Part shown: in pieces, positions 25,331 through 33,552 of the stretch
How the letters are laid out: every line of letters begins with the position of its first letter
Numbering within the stretch: position 1 is the first letter of the stretch
NCBI GenBank assembly: GCA_963834725.1
Contig: CAWICN010000001.1
Coordinates: 1,364,001 to 1,428,000 of the forward strand
Origin: PALSA-693 sp963834725
GTDB lineage: Bacteria > Actinomycetota > Acidimicrobiia > Acidimicrobiales > Palsa-688
Reading direction: 5' to 3'
DNA: 64,000 nt
Notes under the pieces: model-generated
Told to the model about the DNA's origin: nothing
The model's database searches: none
What the model saw: only the letters and a program-made list of their open reading frames with translations
Program-made: the position numbers and the translations under genes

Positions 25331-27880
25331 GTCAGGAAGGTAGGGAAGGTCCGGCCCGTTCGGGTGGAAGCTCCCGGCACCGTCCTCTCCTTTTCGGACG
25401 TCTCCCGCGAGGCCGGCTGCTGACACGGGTGCGCCCCAATCGAAGAAAGCGGGACTATCCGGAATGGCTGTCGACTCGGGCATCCAATCCGACACAGTCG
25501 GCAACGAGACACCGACGGGTAGCTGGCTGGTGTGGGCGGCGAGGTGAGCCTGGTGGTACTGCTCGATGATCGGGAGGAATCGCGAATCGGCGTACACGCG
25601 TCCGTCGACCACCGGACCGCTCTCCCCCGTCATCACGGCCTGCACGTCTTCGCCGCTCAGTGTCTTGTGCGATTCGAGGGCGTGGGAGAGGGCGAGCACC
25701 TCCCGCCGGTTGTCGGTGACGAGATGCTCGGTCCGGGTGAGCAGCTCGCCCAGCTTGCCCTCGATGCGCTGGCCCAGGTCGCCGCGCAACAGATCCTTCT
25801 CGTTTCCGTTGTCACGCGGCGAGCCACCCCTGCCGCCCACCCCGATCTGCTGCGTCACCCCATGAGAGGCGATAGTCGAGCCCATCCCCCAGTAGCCCTC
25901 CATCAGGCTGGCGATCGTGGTGGCCGACTCCAGGTCGCCGGACACCCCCGATGAGCTGTCGCCGGCGAAGAAGAGGCGCTCGCCGGCCAACGACCCGAGC
26001 GCCACCATCACATCCGCCTCGTACTCGCTGCGCCAGGTGGTGAACCGGTCTTCCGGTTTGATCGATGCCACCAGGCCCAGGTACGAACCGCCCTTCTCGA
26101 TCGTCGCCACGTCGATCTCCAGGTGGTGCCGGACGCGGTAGGCCACCACCGCGTGGCAGGCTTCGTGCACGGCCACGGCGTGGCGCTCGCGCTCGACGTA
26201 CTCGACGTCCTCGGGCAGCCCGAGCTCTTTCAGCTGCTTGGCCCGCAGGATGTCGGGCCACGAGATGCGGTCACGATTGTCCCGGATCGACAGGATGAGC
26301 GCTTCGTTCACCAGATCCTTGATGGTGGCGCCGGTTGCGTAGGGGGTCACGGTTGCGAGCTTGTCGATCTGTTCGGGGGTCAGGTCATGGGCCACCTTGT
26401 TGAGATAGCCCTCGTAGGTCCGCACCCGCCCGGCTTTGGAGGGGTACCCGACCTTGTAGATCCGGTCGAGTCGCCCGGGCCGGAGCAGGGCTTCATCGAG
26501 AGCCTGGGGCATGTTGGTGGCCATGACGACCATGATTCGGTACTTGGGCGGGGCCTTCGGCGGCAGCCCGAGAATCCGGCGGACGATCCTGTTCATGAAG
26601 CCCCGAGGCTTCTTCAATCCGGACAGCTCGGTCAGCAGCGCCTGCAGCGTGCCCATGCCACCGCCGCCGCCCGCTCCACCCATCACCGGCATCATGCCCA
26701 CCCGGCCCGAACTGTCCGGGCGGCCGTTGGACTGGAGCAGCAGCGAGACGGTGTTGGGGGAAAGATAGGAACCTCCGTGGCAGCCATCCCATTGATCAAA
26801 GATCGATGGGTGGGCCGGCGAGAGGGCCGCTCGGGCGCCAGGCGCGCCAGCACCGCTCACGCCGCCGGGGCCGAAGATCCCTCCGGGCCGCAGCAGGCCC
26901 CGGTTGCCGAGCGAGTCCGCCTCGTCGAAGAACACGATCACCCCGCCATAGCGCACGGCCAGCTTGCGCAGCTTGCGGAACAGACTCTTCACCTTGAGCA
27001 CGCCGACGCCGAAGAACATGTTGATGAACGCGCCGGGATCGACGAACACAAAGGGCTTACCCGTCTCACCGGCGACCGCCTCCGCCATCAGGGTCTTGCC
27101 GGTTCCCGGCGGTCCCCACAGCAGAATTCCCCCCGGCACGTAGCCACCCCGGTCCTCGATCGAAGCAGGGTCGTCCAGGAACACCAGCGTCTCTTTCACC
27201 CGTTCAAGGACGGCGTCCTGACCCCAGACGTCAGAGAACCGCGTCTTGATGTCGTCGGGGAAGTACACGTCGGTGCCGCCCCGCGAAAGGAACCAGAAAA
27301 TGGCGGCGAACTGCCCCACCGCCAGCAGCAGGACGGCGAGGATCTGGAACACGAACGGCAAGGCGTGATAGAGCTTGCTCGGCAACTGGAACAGCCCATC
27401 AATGGGACTGGTATGCCAGGCTGCCCCGGCGATGATCGCCACGGCGGCCACGATCACGACGATCGTGAAGATCCGCCCCATCCGGTAACGAGTCCAGTCG
27501 CTAAAGCGCAACGACCTCCGGTGGAGGCGGCCAATGACGCCGTACTTCCAGGCCCGGTGCCACCAGGACACGTGCTCGGATATCAGGTAGTGCACCTGGC
27601 GCAGCAACTCGAGGCCGAACAGGGCCTCCAACCACCACTTGGCCCGGAGCTGCTGGATGACGGCGTCGTGGACGCTGAGGAGAGGATCGTTGGACAGCGA
27701 CGACCACAGCGCCACCCCCCACACCACCGCGATCAGGAGCAGCAGCTTGACCCGATCCCACCACGGGGCCGGCTTGCGGGTCTCGCCCCGGTACCTCACC
27801 ACCTGGACCGGGTCCGCCTGCGAGCCGCCCGAAGGATGCTCGGCCATCGACGGCTGGGTGAACTGCGGTCCAGAGGTCAT
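25319..27880 (-). CDS. FtsH-like membrane AAA+ protease (M41)
   Basis: An 853-residue membrane protein. The N-terminal 230 residues hold three or four hydrophobic segments (LLLLIAVVWGVALWSSL, FTIVVIVAAVAIIAGAAW, VFQILAVLLLAVGQFAAIF). The AAA+ domain has Walker A WGPPGTGKTLMAEA (near residue 255), Walker B GVIVFFDEADSLG and the arginine-finger region LLRPGRLDRIYKVG. A Gly/Pro-rich insertion of about 100 residues separates Walker B from sensor 1, not seen in ordinary FtsH. The M41 protease has VAVHEACHAVVAY (HExxH, near 570) and the third ligand Asp in GVSGDLESAT. It likely degrades membrane proteins. ATG 27880 overlaps the lipoprotein stop by four bases. Confidence 0.88.
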   Translation of the reverse strand: MTSGPQFTQPSMAEHPSGGSQADPVQVVRYRGETRKPAPWWDRVKLLLLIAVVWGVALWSSLSNDPLLSVHDAVIQQLRAKWWLEALFGLELLRQVHYLISEHVSWWHRAWKYGVIGRLHRRSLRFSDWTRYRMGRIFTIVVIVAAVAIIAGAAWHTSPIDGLFQLPSKLYHALPFVFQILAVLLLAVGQFAAIFWFLSRGGTDVYFPDDIKTRFSDVWGQDAVLERVKETLVFLDDPASIEDRGGYVPGGILLWGPPGTGKTLMAEAVAGETGKPFVFVDPGAFINMFFGVGVLKVKSLFRKLRKLAVRYGGVIVFFDEADSLGNRGLLRPGGIFGPGGVSGAGAPGARAALSPAHPSIFDQWDGCHGGSYLSPNTVSLLLQSNGRPDSSGRVGMMPVMGGAGGGGGMGTLQALLTELSGLKKPRGFMNRIVRRILGLPPKAPPKYRIMVVMATNMPQALDEALLRPGRLDRIYKVGYPSKAGRVRTYEGYLNKVAHDLTPEQIDKLATVTPYATGATIKDLVNEALILSIRDNRDRISWPDILRAKQLKELGLPEDVEYVERERHAVAVHEACHAVVAYRVRHHLEIDVATIEKGGSYLGLVASIKPEDRFTTWRSEYEADVMVALGSLAGERLFFAGDSSSGVSGDLESATTIASLMEGYWGMGSTIASHGVTQQIGVGGRGGSPRDNGNEKDLLRGDLGQRIEGKLGELLTRTEHLVTDNRREVLALSHALESHKTLSGEDVQAVMTGESGPVVDGRVYADSRFLPIIEQYHQAHLAAHTSQLPVGVSLPTVSDWMPESTAIPDSPAFFDWGAPVSAAGLAGDVRKGEDGAGSFHPNGPDLPYLPDLPD

Positions 27881-28506
27881 TTCTGCCCTGCCTTCACGAT
27901 CCAGGAGTTGATGACACGGTCGATCTGACTGCGCTGCTGGGCGAAACACGCCGGTGAGCAGCCCATGAGGAGCACCCACGTCTTGGTTGTCGGTGTGTTC
28001 ACGAGCGAGATCTGCTCCACCGAGAGTGGAGCCTGCCCGGTGACTGAGACCCGCAATGAGGCTTTGATGCCGCGGAGGGTGCCGCGAGTGATCACCCGGC
28101 TGGGCGAGAGGGCCGCGACGGAGTCGCCCGAGGTCTGCTGGATCTGATCGATCGGCAGGACCGCGTTGAGCAGCGAGTCGAGCGAGAAGCTGAGCTGATC
28201 GGTCTGCGAGAGGCTGTCCACCTGGGCGAGGCCCCACGGGTGGGTCGAGGAGCCCAGCAGGTGCTTGACGTCTGGCCTCGGATCAGCATCAAAGGCGACG
28301 AGATACGGCAAGCTGTTGGAGACGAGCCCGTCGCGCTTCAGGGTGCTCTGAGAGTAGGTGCGCCAGCCATTCGGGATCTTGAAGAACATCCCCTGCGAGG
28401 TGGTGGCAATGTAGGTGGAGTTCGGCGTGCAGGCGCTCGCTCCTACCAGGGCCGTCAGCATTACCACGACGGCGAGGAGTGGCGCTCGCAGCCTGTCCAT
28501 GCCCAA
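27877..28506 (-). CDS. Probable lipoprotein coupled to the FtsH-like protease
   Basis: A 209-residue exported protein. The signal peptide LLAVVVMLTALVGASAC ends in a lipobox (GASAC), so Cys is probably lipidated and the protein anchored outside the membrane. The mature part (IPNGWRTYSQ, FDADPRPDVKHLLGSS, LLMGCSPACFAQQRSQIDRV) shows no family I can name. Its stop overlaps the protease start, so the two may act together at the membrane. ATG 28506 or 28500. Confidence 0.75.
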   Translation of the reverse strand: MGMDRLRAPLLAVVVMLTALVGASACTPNSTYIATTSQGMFFKIPNGWRTYSQSTLKRDGLVSNSLPYLVAFDADPRPDVKHLLGSSTHPWGLAQVDSLSQTDQLSFSLDSLLNAVLPIDQIQQTSGDSVAALSPSRVITRGTLRGIKASLRVSVTGQAPLSVEQISLVNTPTTKTWVLLMGCSPACFAQQRSQIDRVINSWIVKAGQK

Positions 28507-28527
28507 TTATGCTTCTGGGCTGACCTT

Positions 28528-28560
28528 ATGCTCTGATCGAAGCTCTAATGCTCTGATCGA
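28528..28560. promoter_or_regulatory. Direct-repeat operator candidate ahead of the BVMO-esterase gene
   Basis: ATGCTCTGATCGA occurs at 28528-28540 and again at 28548-28560, a 20-base period that puts both copies on one face of the helix. It sits in the divergent gap between the lipoprotein and the monooxygenase, about 30 bases before the latter's start. No regulator for it is adjacent. Confidence 0.4.
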
Positions 28561-28589
28561 GTCGTTGCCACCAGGAAGGGAGATGCGTG

Positions 28590-31184
28590 ATGGCCGTCAA
28601 CAACGGGTCCGACAACCGTCCGTCCGACGTGGACGTCGTCGTGGTGGGGGCTGGTTTCTCCGGGCTGTACCTTCTGAACCGCCTGCAGCAGCTGGGCTTC
28701 TCCACGCGGGGGTTCGAGGCCGGCGCCGACGTGGGAGGTACCTGGTACTGGAACCGGTACCCGGGAGCCCGATGTGACGTGCCGACCACGGACTACGCCT
28801 ACAGCTTCGATCCCGCACTCGAGACCGAGTGGACCTGGTCGGAGAAGTACGCCACCCAGCCCGAGATCCTGGCCTACCTGCAGCATGTCGCCGACCGCCA
28901 CGACTTGCGGGGCAACATCGAGTTCTCGACCCGGGTGGAGTCGGCCCATTGGGACGAGACGGCTCGCCGCTGGCGGGTGCACACCGACAGCGGCGAGGAG
29001 GTGAGCTGCCAGTTCTTCGTGATGGCGACCGGGTGCCTGTCGATACCGAAGGCGGTCGACATCGAGGGGACCGGGAGGTTCCAGGGCGACGTGTACTTCA
29101 CCAGCAGCTGGCCCCACGAGGGGGTGGACCTGACCGGCAAGCGGGTGGCAGTGATCGGTACGGGATCGTCGGGTATTCAGTCCATCCCCCTCATTGCCGA
29201 GCAGGCCAGCCAGCTTACGGTGTTCCAGCGCACCCCCAACTTCTCGCTCCCCGCCCACAACGGGCCGGCGCCCGGTGAGCGCCTGGCGGCGCTCGCTTCC
29301 GACCGGGCCGGGTATCGCGACGCGGGCAAATGGTCGCGGGGCGGCGTTCCGCTCGAGGTCACCGACCTGACGGCTGCGGCGGCGTCCGAGGAAATGCGGC
29401 GGGCGCGGTTCGAGTCGGCCTGGGACGCCGGTGAGCTGTTCGCGATCCTCGGCGTCTTCGCCGACCAGGGGTTCAACAAGGAATCCAACGACATCGTGGC
29501 GGAGATGATCCGGGAGAGAATCCGCTCGATCGTCCGCGATCCCGAGACGGCAGAAACCCTCTGCCCCAAGGATCACCCGTTCGGCACCAAGCGGCCATGC
29601 CTCGACACCAACTACTACGCGACTTTCAACCTGCCCCATGTTCGCCTCATCGACCTGCGGAAGCATCCGATCGCCACGATCACCGAGTCCGGGATCGACA
29701 CCAACGACGAGTCGATGGAGTTCGACGTGATCGTCTACGCGACAGGTTTCGACGCCATGACCGGCCCGCTGGTCGGGATCGACCTCAAGGGCCGAGACGG
29801 CGTCACCCTCAAGGAGAAGTGGGCCGACGGCCCGTCGACCTACCTCGGGATCACCAGTAACGGCTTTCCCAACTTCTTTATGGTTACCGGGCCGGGTAGC
29901 CCCTCGGTGTTGTCCAACATGACCGTCTCCATCGAACAGCACGTCGAGTGGATCTCGGATACCATCAACTACCTCCGCCAACAGGGGTTCGAGAGCATCG
30001 AGGCCACCCCGCTGGCCGAGTTCGGGTGGGATCGGCACGTTCAGGACTGCGGGATGATCACCCTCTACCCCCTTGCCAACTCCTGGTACATGGGGTCCAA
30101 CGTCCCCGGAAAGCCGCGGGTGTTCCTCCCGTACATCGGCGGGGTCGACGTGTACCGGAAAGTGTGCAACGACGTGGTCGCCCAGGATTACCTCGGCTTC
30201 ACCCTGGCCGGGCCGGAGAAGTCGCAGACCAACGACGGGATCATCTTCCGCCTCCAGCCCGACGTGGCGCCGGTCCTCGAGGCCATGGCCGCTCTCGGCC
30301 TGCCCCCTATCGAATCGATGTCGGTGGAGGAGGCCCGGGCCTTCATGACCACAATGGGCGCGGAGCGACCGCCCGGTCCCGAGGTCGGCGCGGTCGCCGA
30401 CGGGGTGCTGACCGGCGCGGCCGGACCTCTCGACTACCGGCTCTACCGGCCGGCGTTGCCGGGCCCTCATCCGATCGTCGCCTACTTCCACGGCGGGGGC
30501 TGGGTCCTCGGCAACCTGGATACGGACGACCCCTTCTGCCGCGATCTCTGCGCCCGGTCAGGGGCCATCATCGTCTCCGTCAACTACCGTCACGCCCCTG
30601 AGGCCCGATTCCCGGCCGCGGCCGACGATGCGTTCGCGGCCGTGCAGTGGATCGCCGCCAACACCAAGGTCTTGGGGGGGATCGAAGGCGAGCTTGCGGT
30701 AGCCGGATGGAGCGCCGGAGGCAACATTGCCGCCGTCGCCTGCCAGATGGCCCGGGATGCCGGCGGCCCCCGTATCCTCGGGCAGCTTCTGGTCACGCCG
30801 GTCACCGATAGCGACATGAGCCGCGGGTCCTATCAGGAGAACGCCGAGGGGTATGTCCTCACCACCCCGCTCATGCACTGGTTCTGGGACCATTACGCCG
30901 ATCCAGCCGACCGGAGCGATCCCAAGGCCTCGCCATTGCGCGGTGACCTGTCGAACCTGCCGCCGGCTGTCGTCGTGACCTCCGAGTTCGATCCGCTGCG
31001 CGACGAAGGGATCGCCTATGCGGAGGCGCTCGCAGCCGCCGGCGTCACGGTCGAACACGTCGCCGCCCACGGTCACCTGCACACCACCTTGACGATGGTC
31101 GACGTGGTCCTGTCGGGGGCCCGCATTCGGGCCGAGATGGCCAAGGGGCTGCAAAGCTTCTTCCCGACTCTGGTCACGACCTAG
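28590..31184 (+). CDS. Flavin monooxygenase (Baeyer-Villiger type) fused to an alpha/beta-hydrolase esterase
   Basis: An 864-residue two-domain enzyme. Residues 1-550 form a class B flavin monooxygenase: FAD motif VVVVGAGFSGLYLL, then VGGTWYWNRYPGARCDVP and a NADPH motif RVAVIGTGSSGIQ near 186. The BVMO fingerprint reads FQGDVYFTSSWP, with Phe where FxGxxxHxxxWP has His. Residues 600-864 are a hormone-sensitive-lipase-type esterase: oxyanion HGGGWVLG (near 634), nucleophile GWSAGG (707), Asp in EFDPLRDE (800), His in HGHLHTT (828). The fusion could turn a ketone into an ester and cleave it at once. AGGAAGGGAG precedes ATG 28590. Confidence 0.92.
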   Translation: MAVNNGSDNRPSDVDVVVVGAGFSGLYLLNRLQQLGFSTRGFEAGADVGGTWYWNRYPGARCDVPTTDYAYSFDPALETEWTWSEKYATQPEILAYLQHVADRHDLRGNIEFSTRVESAHWDETARRWRVHTDSGEEVSCQFFVMATGCLSIPKAVDIEGTGRFQGDVYFTSSWPHEGVDLTGKRVAVIGTGSSGIQSIPLIAEQASQLTVFQRTPNFSLPAHNGPAPGERLAALASDRAGYRDAGKWSRGGVPLEVTDLTAAAASEEMRRARFESAWDAGELFAILGVFADQGFNKESNDIVAEMIRERIRSIVRDPETAETLCPKDHPFGTKRPCLDTNYYATFNLPHVRLIDLRKHPIATITESGIDTNDESMEFDVIVYATGFDAMTGPLVGIDLKGRDGVTLKEKWADGPSTYLGITSNGFPNFFMVTGPGSPSVLSNMTVSIEQHVEWISDTINYLRQQGFESIEATPLAEFGWDRHVQDCGMITLYPLANSWYMGSNVPGKPRVFLPYIGGVDVYRKVCNDVVAQDYLGFTLAGPEKSQTNDGIIFRLQPDVAPVLEAMAALGLPPIESMSVEEARAFMTTMGAERPPGPEVGAVADGVLTGAAGPLDYRLYRPALPGPHPIVAYFHGGGWVLGNLDTDDPFCRDLCARSGAIIVSVNYRHAPEARFPAAADDAFAAVQWIAANTKVLGGIEGELAVAGWSAGGNIAAVACQMARDAGGPRILGQLLVTPVTDSDMSRGSYQENAEGYVLTTPLMHWFWDHYADPADRSDPKASPLRGDLSNLPPAVVVTSEFDPLRDEGIAYAEALAAAGVTVEHVAAHGHLHTTLTMVDVVLSGARIRAEMAKGLQSFFPTLVTT

Positions 31185-31186
31185 CG

Positions 31187-31253
31187 GGCGCGCCGCCGCG
31201 TTGACCCGCCCTCGTCCCGCCGCGCCGTCGAGCCGTCGGGCCGGCGGCGCGCC
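31187..31253. terminator. Long GC inverted repeat after the fusion gene
   Basis: GGCGCGCCGCCG (31187-31198) is matched by its exact complement CGGCGGCGCGCC (31242-31253), and a third related block follows. The repeat starts three bases after the stop, fitting a terminator or mRNA-stabilising hairpin. Confidence 0.55.
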
Positions 31254-31429
31254 GCGGCAGCGCGCCGCCGCGCCGGCGCGTGCGGCCCAGAGAGACGGGG
31301 AGCTTGCTGGGCCGACACGGGATGGTCCGGGGGGCCCTGCTTCCAAGCCGGGACCCCGGCTGCTCCGGTTCGCTACCCTGGACGTTCGAGGCGTTCCAGC
31401 CGTTCGACCGTGCGGAGAAAGGCGATCCC

Positions 31430-31993
31430 ATGTCCTCAACCGGCTCCGAACCGCCGACCAGCCCTGAATCGATTCGCGTCCCCCTTCCAGGCGATGCCAC
31501 CGGCACCTGGAGCCTCGACCCCACCGCTACCACCGTGCAGCTGCACACCAAGGCCTTGTGGGGGCTGGCCAAGGTCACCGGCACCCTCAAGGTGGTCGAG
31601 GGGTCAGGCACCGTCGGCGCCGACGGCCAGGTGGCCGGCCGGCTGGTCCTCGACGCCGGGTCCATCGACACGCGGAACCACCGCCGCGACGAGCACCTGC
31701 GCAGCGCCGACTTCTTTGAGGTCGACCAGTACCCCAGCATCACCTACACGGCCACGGGCGCGACCGTGCTCGGCGCCGACAAGGTGAAGGTGACGGGAAC
31801 CCTCGAGGTGCACGGCGTGACCCGACCCCTCGACGTGGAGGCCGCGCTGACCGAGATGACCCCCACCCGGGCCACGATCACCGCCGACGCGTCCGGCATC
31901 GACCGCCGGGGGTGGGGCCTCACCTGGGCCAAATTTGGCACCGGGGTGATCAACCGGGTGATCGTGCGCGCCGTGTTCACCAAAGCGGCCTGA
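31430..31993 (+). CDS. YceI family protein
   Basis: A 187-residue lipocalin-like YceI protein. Signatures: GTWSLDPTATTVQLHTKALW, LDAGSIDTRNHRRDEHLRSA, FFEVDQYPSITYTATG and LEVHGVTRPLDVEAAL. The family binds polyisoprenoids or other hydrophobic ligands. No signal peptide is visible, as in cytosolic actinobacterial members. GGAGAAAGG ahead of ATG 31430 decides the start. Confidence 0.92.
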   Translation: MSSTGSEPPTSPESIRVPLPGDATGTWSLDPTATTVQLHTKALWGLAKVTGTLKVVEGSGTVGADGQVAGRLVLDAGSIDTRNHRRDEHLRSADFFEVDQYPSITYTATGATVLGADKVKVTGTLEVHGVTRPLDVEAALTEMTPTRATITADASGIDRRGWGLTWAKFGTGVINRVIVRAVFTKAA

Positions 31994-32051
31994 GCGTTCC
32001 ACTGCACGCGGCACGCTGACCGAAGGCCGGCGCGGCCGGGGGGCGTGTTCC

Positions 32052-32924
32052 TCAGCCTGGAAGGCGCAGTATGGTCGCAGTCTGCTCGGGACTTGCGACC
32101 GGCCGGCCGGATTTGCGGCACAGCTCGGCGGCCCGGCCGACCAGGTCAACGTTGGTGGGAGTATCCGGGCCGCCGTAAAACTCCAGGCCCAGATGAAGGT
32201 GGCCGCCGCGGTCCAGGGCGAGCGCCGCGACCTCGCTGGTCGTGACGTCCCCGCCCACGACCGATACCGCCCACGGCAGATCGCATCCGTCCAGCAGCTC
32301 CAGGTAGGCATCGAGGGCCGTGCTGGTCGGTGGGAGCCCGAACGGGGCGCCGGCCAGCCCGCGGTCAGTGGAGAAGTACAGCTTGATCATGGCGCCAGTG
32401 GGCAGCCGGCCAGCCCGCCACCACGCCAGCGTGGTGCGCAAGAACCCGGGTTCGTAGATCGCTAGGCTTGGGCCCAGCCGGTGGGTGGCGCAGATCTCGA
32501 ACGCCCGGGCGATGCTGGCGAAGGAGTTGGCGTAGACGATCCCTCCCTCGGGCACGCCGTCACCGTCGACCCTTCCGAGGTTGACTGATCCGGGATCGGT
32601 CAGGCCGATCCGGAGCAGCCCGCTCTCGGCCAGCGGAACGAGGTGCTCGTAGCTCATGGGAGGCCCGAAGTGGACAGTCGGGTAGAGCAGGGCGTCGGGT
32701 CGGACCGCAAGCACCGGGCGCCACCCCTCCAGGTAACGCTCGGCGGCTTCCCCCTCGGTCAGGCCGGAGCGATCGATGTGGTTGTGGATGATCGCCGCGC
32801 CGGCCTCGATACAGGCGAGGGCGTCCGCGGCGATCTCCTCGGGCGTCCGGGCGACGTGGGGATTGCGCTCTTTGGTTGTCTGTCCATTGATGGCGGCTTC
32901 AATGATCACCGGCGCGGCAGGCAC
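32052..32924 (-). CDS. Beta-keto acid cleavage enzyme (BKACE, DUF849)
   Basis: A 290-residue TIM-barrel enzyme that joins a beta-keto acid with acetyl-CoA and splits it to acetoacetate and a new CoA ester. Zinc-binding IIHNHIDR (His-x-His) is present after EAAINGQTTKERNPHV, and GGHLHLGLEFYGG near the C-terminus matches the family. The substrate is not readable from sequence. Neighbouring thiolase and CoA-transferase genes fit keto-acid catabolism. Confidence 0.88.
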   Translation of the reverse strand: MPAAPVIIEAAINGQTTKERNPHVARTPEEIAADALACIEAGAAIIHNHIDRSGLTEGEAAERYLEGWRPVLAVRPDALLYPTVHFGPPMSYEHLVPLAESGLLRIGLTDPGSVNLGRVDGDGVPEGGIVYANSFASIARAFEICATHRLGPSLAIYEPGFLRTTLAWWRAGRLPTGAMIKLYFSTDRGLAGAPFGLPPTSTALDAYLELLDGCDLPWAVSVVGGDVTTSEVAALALDRGGHLHLGLEFYGGPDTPTNVDLVGRAAELCRKSGRPVASPEQTATILRLPG

Positions 32925-33019
32925 AGGACAAAAGATACTGCTCTCGGCCCAGGGCCCGTTCCGCCGTTATCGGAGCGTCGACGGTGGCGAGGGTCCGGTG
33001 GCAGTTGGCCATTTGGTGT

Positions 33020-33105
33020 CGCGAATTGGTCTCAAACGAGGGTCCCGGCGCGATTCTCTGGCGCGAACTCTGCCCGGTTGAGGGGCGCCGCGCTTCAGAA
33101 AAACC
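33020..33105. repeat. Dispersed intergenic repeat, copy C
   Basis: Contains CAAACGAGGGTCC, CGCGATTCTCTG and the core GCCCGGTTGAGGGGC followed by GCCGCGCTTCAGAAAAA. It aligns with copy A over about 70 bases and with the B copies over the core. Like the others it lies between two minus-strand genes, here BKACE and DUF35. Confidence 0.75.
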
Positions 33106-33144
33106 CGGCCCGCCTCGATGGCCGAAAGCTGCCGGGCTGCTGCC

Positions 33145-33552
33145 TCAGGCGGTCGCGGGCTCGTAGTAAAGGAGGGTGACCGCCCCGTCCTCCCCGTCGG
33201 CGAATACGGGCTGGACGCGCATCCCGATCTTGATGTGCCCGGGTTCGGTGTTCACCAGCTCGGTGCTGATCCGGGGTCCCTCGTCCAGCTCCACGATGGC
33301 GAGGAGCTGCGGCACGGAATCCGCCCACGGAGGGGCGGTGGGCCTGCGGGCGATGGTGTACGAGTAGAGCTTCCCTCCCCCGCTCACCTCCCGCCACTCG
33401 AGGTCCTCGGCGAGCGTCCTCGGGGTGAGGACCCGGGGGTAGAACACCCACCGGTCGCCCGACGGCGAGTACTGCAGCAGGACCTTGTGCTGGCGAAGGC
33501 CGTCCCAGAACGGCTGCGTGGTCGGCGTTGGCACAGGCCTGGGCTTGTCCAT
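33145..33552 (-). CDS. DUF35 OB-fold protein lacking zinc cysteines
   Basis: A 135-residue partner protein of thiolase-like enzymes. The OB fold is clear (LYSYTIARRPTAPPWADSVP, LVNTEPGHIKIGMRVQPVF). The N-terminal rubredoxin-like zinc ribbon normally has four Cys; here the region reads LLQYSPSGDRWVFYPRVLTP with none. ATG 33552 shares one base with the thiolase stop (TGATG), so both subunits are probably made in equal amounts and form a complex acting on acyl-CoA. Confidence 0.88.
   Translation of the reverse strand: MDKPRPVPTPTTQPFWDGLRQHKVLLQYSPSGDRWVFYPRVLTPRTLAEDLEWREVSGGGKLYSYTIARRPTAPPWADSVPQLLAIVELDEGPRISTELVNTEPGHIKIGMRVQPVFADGEDGAVTLLYYEPATA

Noticed and set aside
26123..27928. A 601-codon plus-strand frame antisense to the FtsH-like protease
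   Set aside because: The composition (His/Gln/Arg-rich) is that of a complementary-strand shadow and the protease frame carries all AAA+ and M41 motifs.
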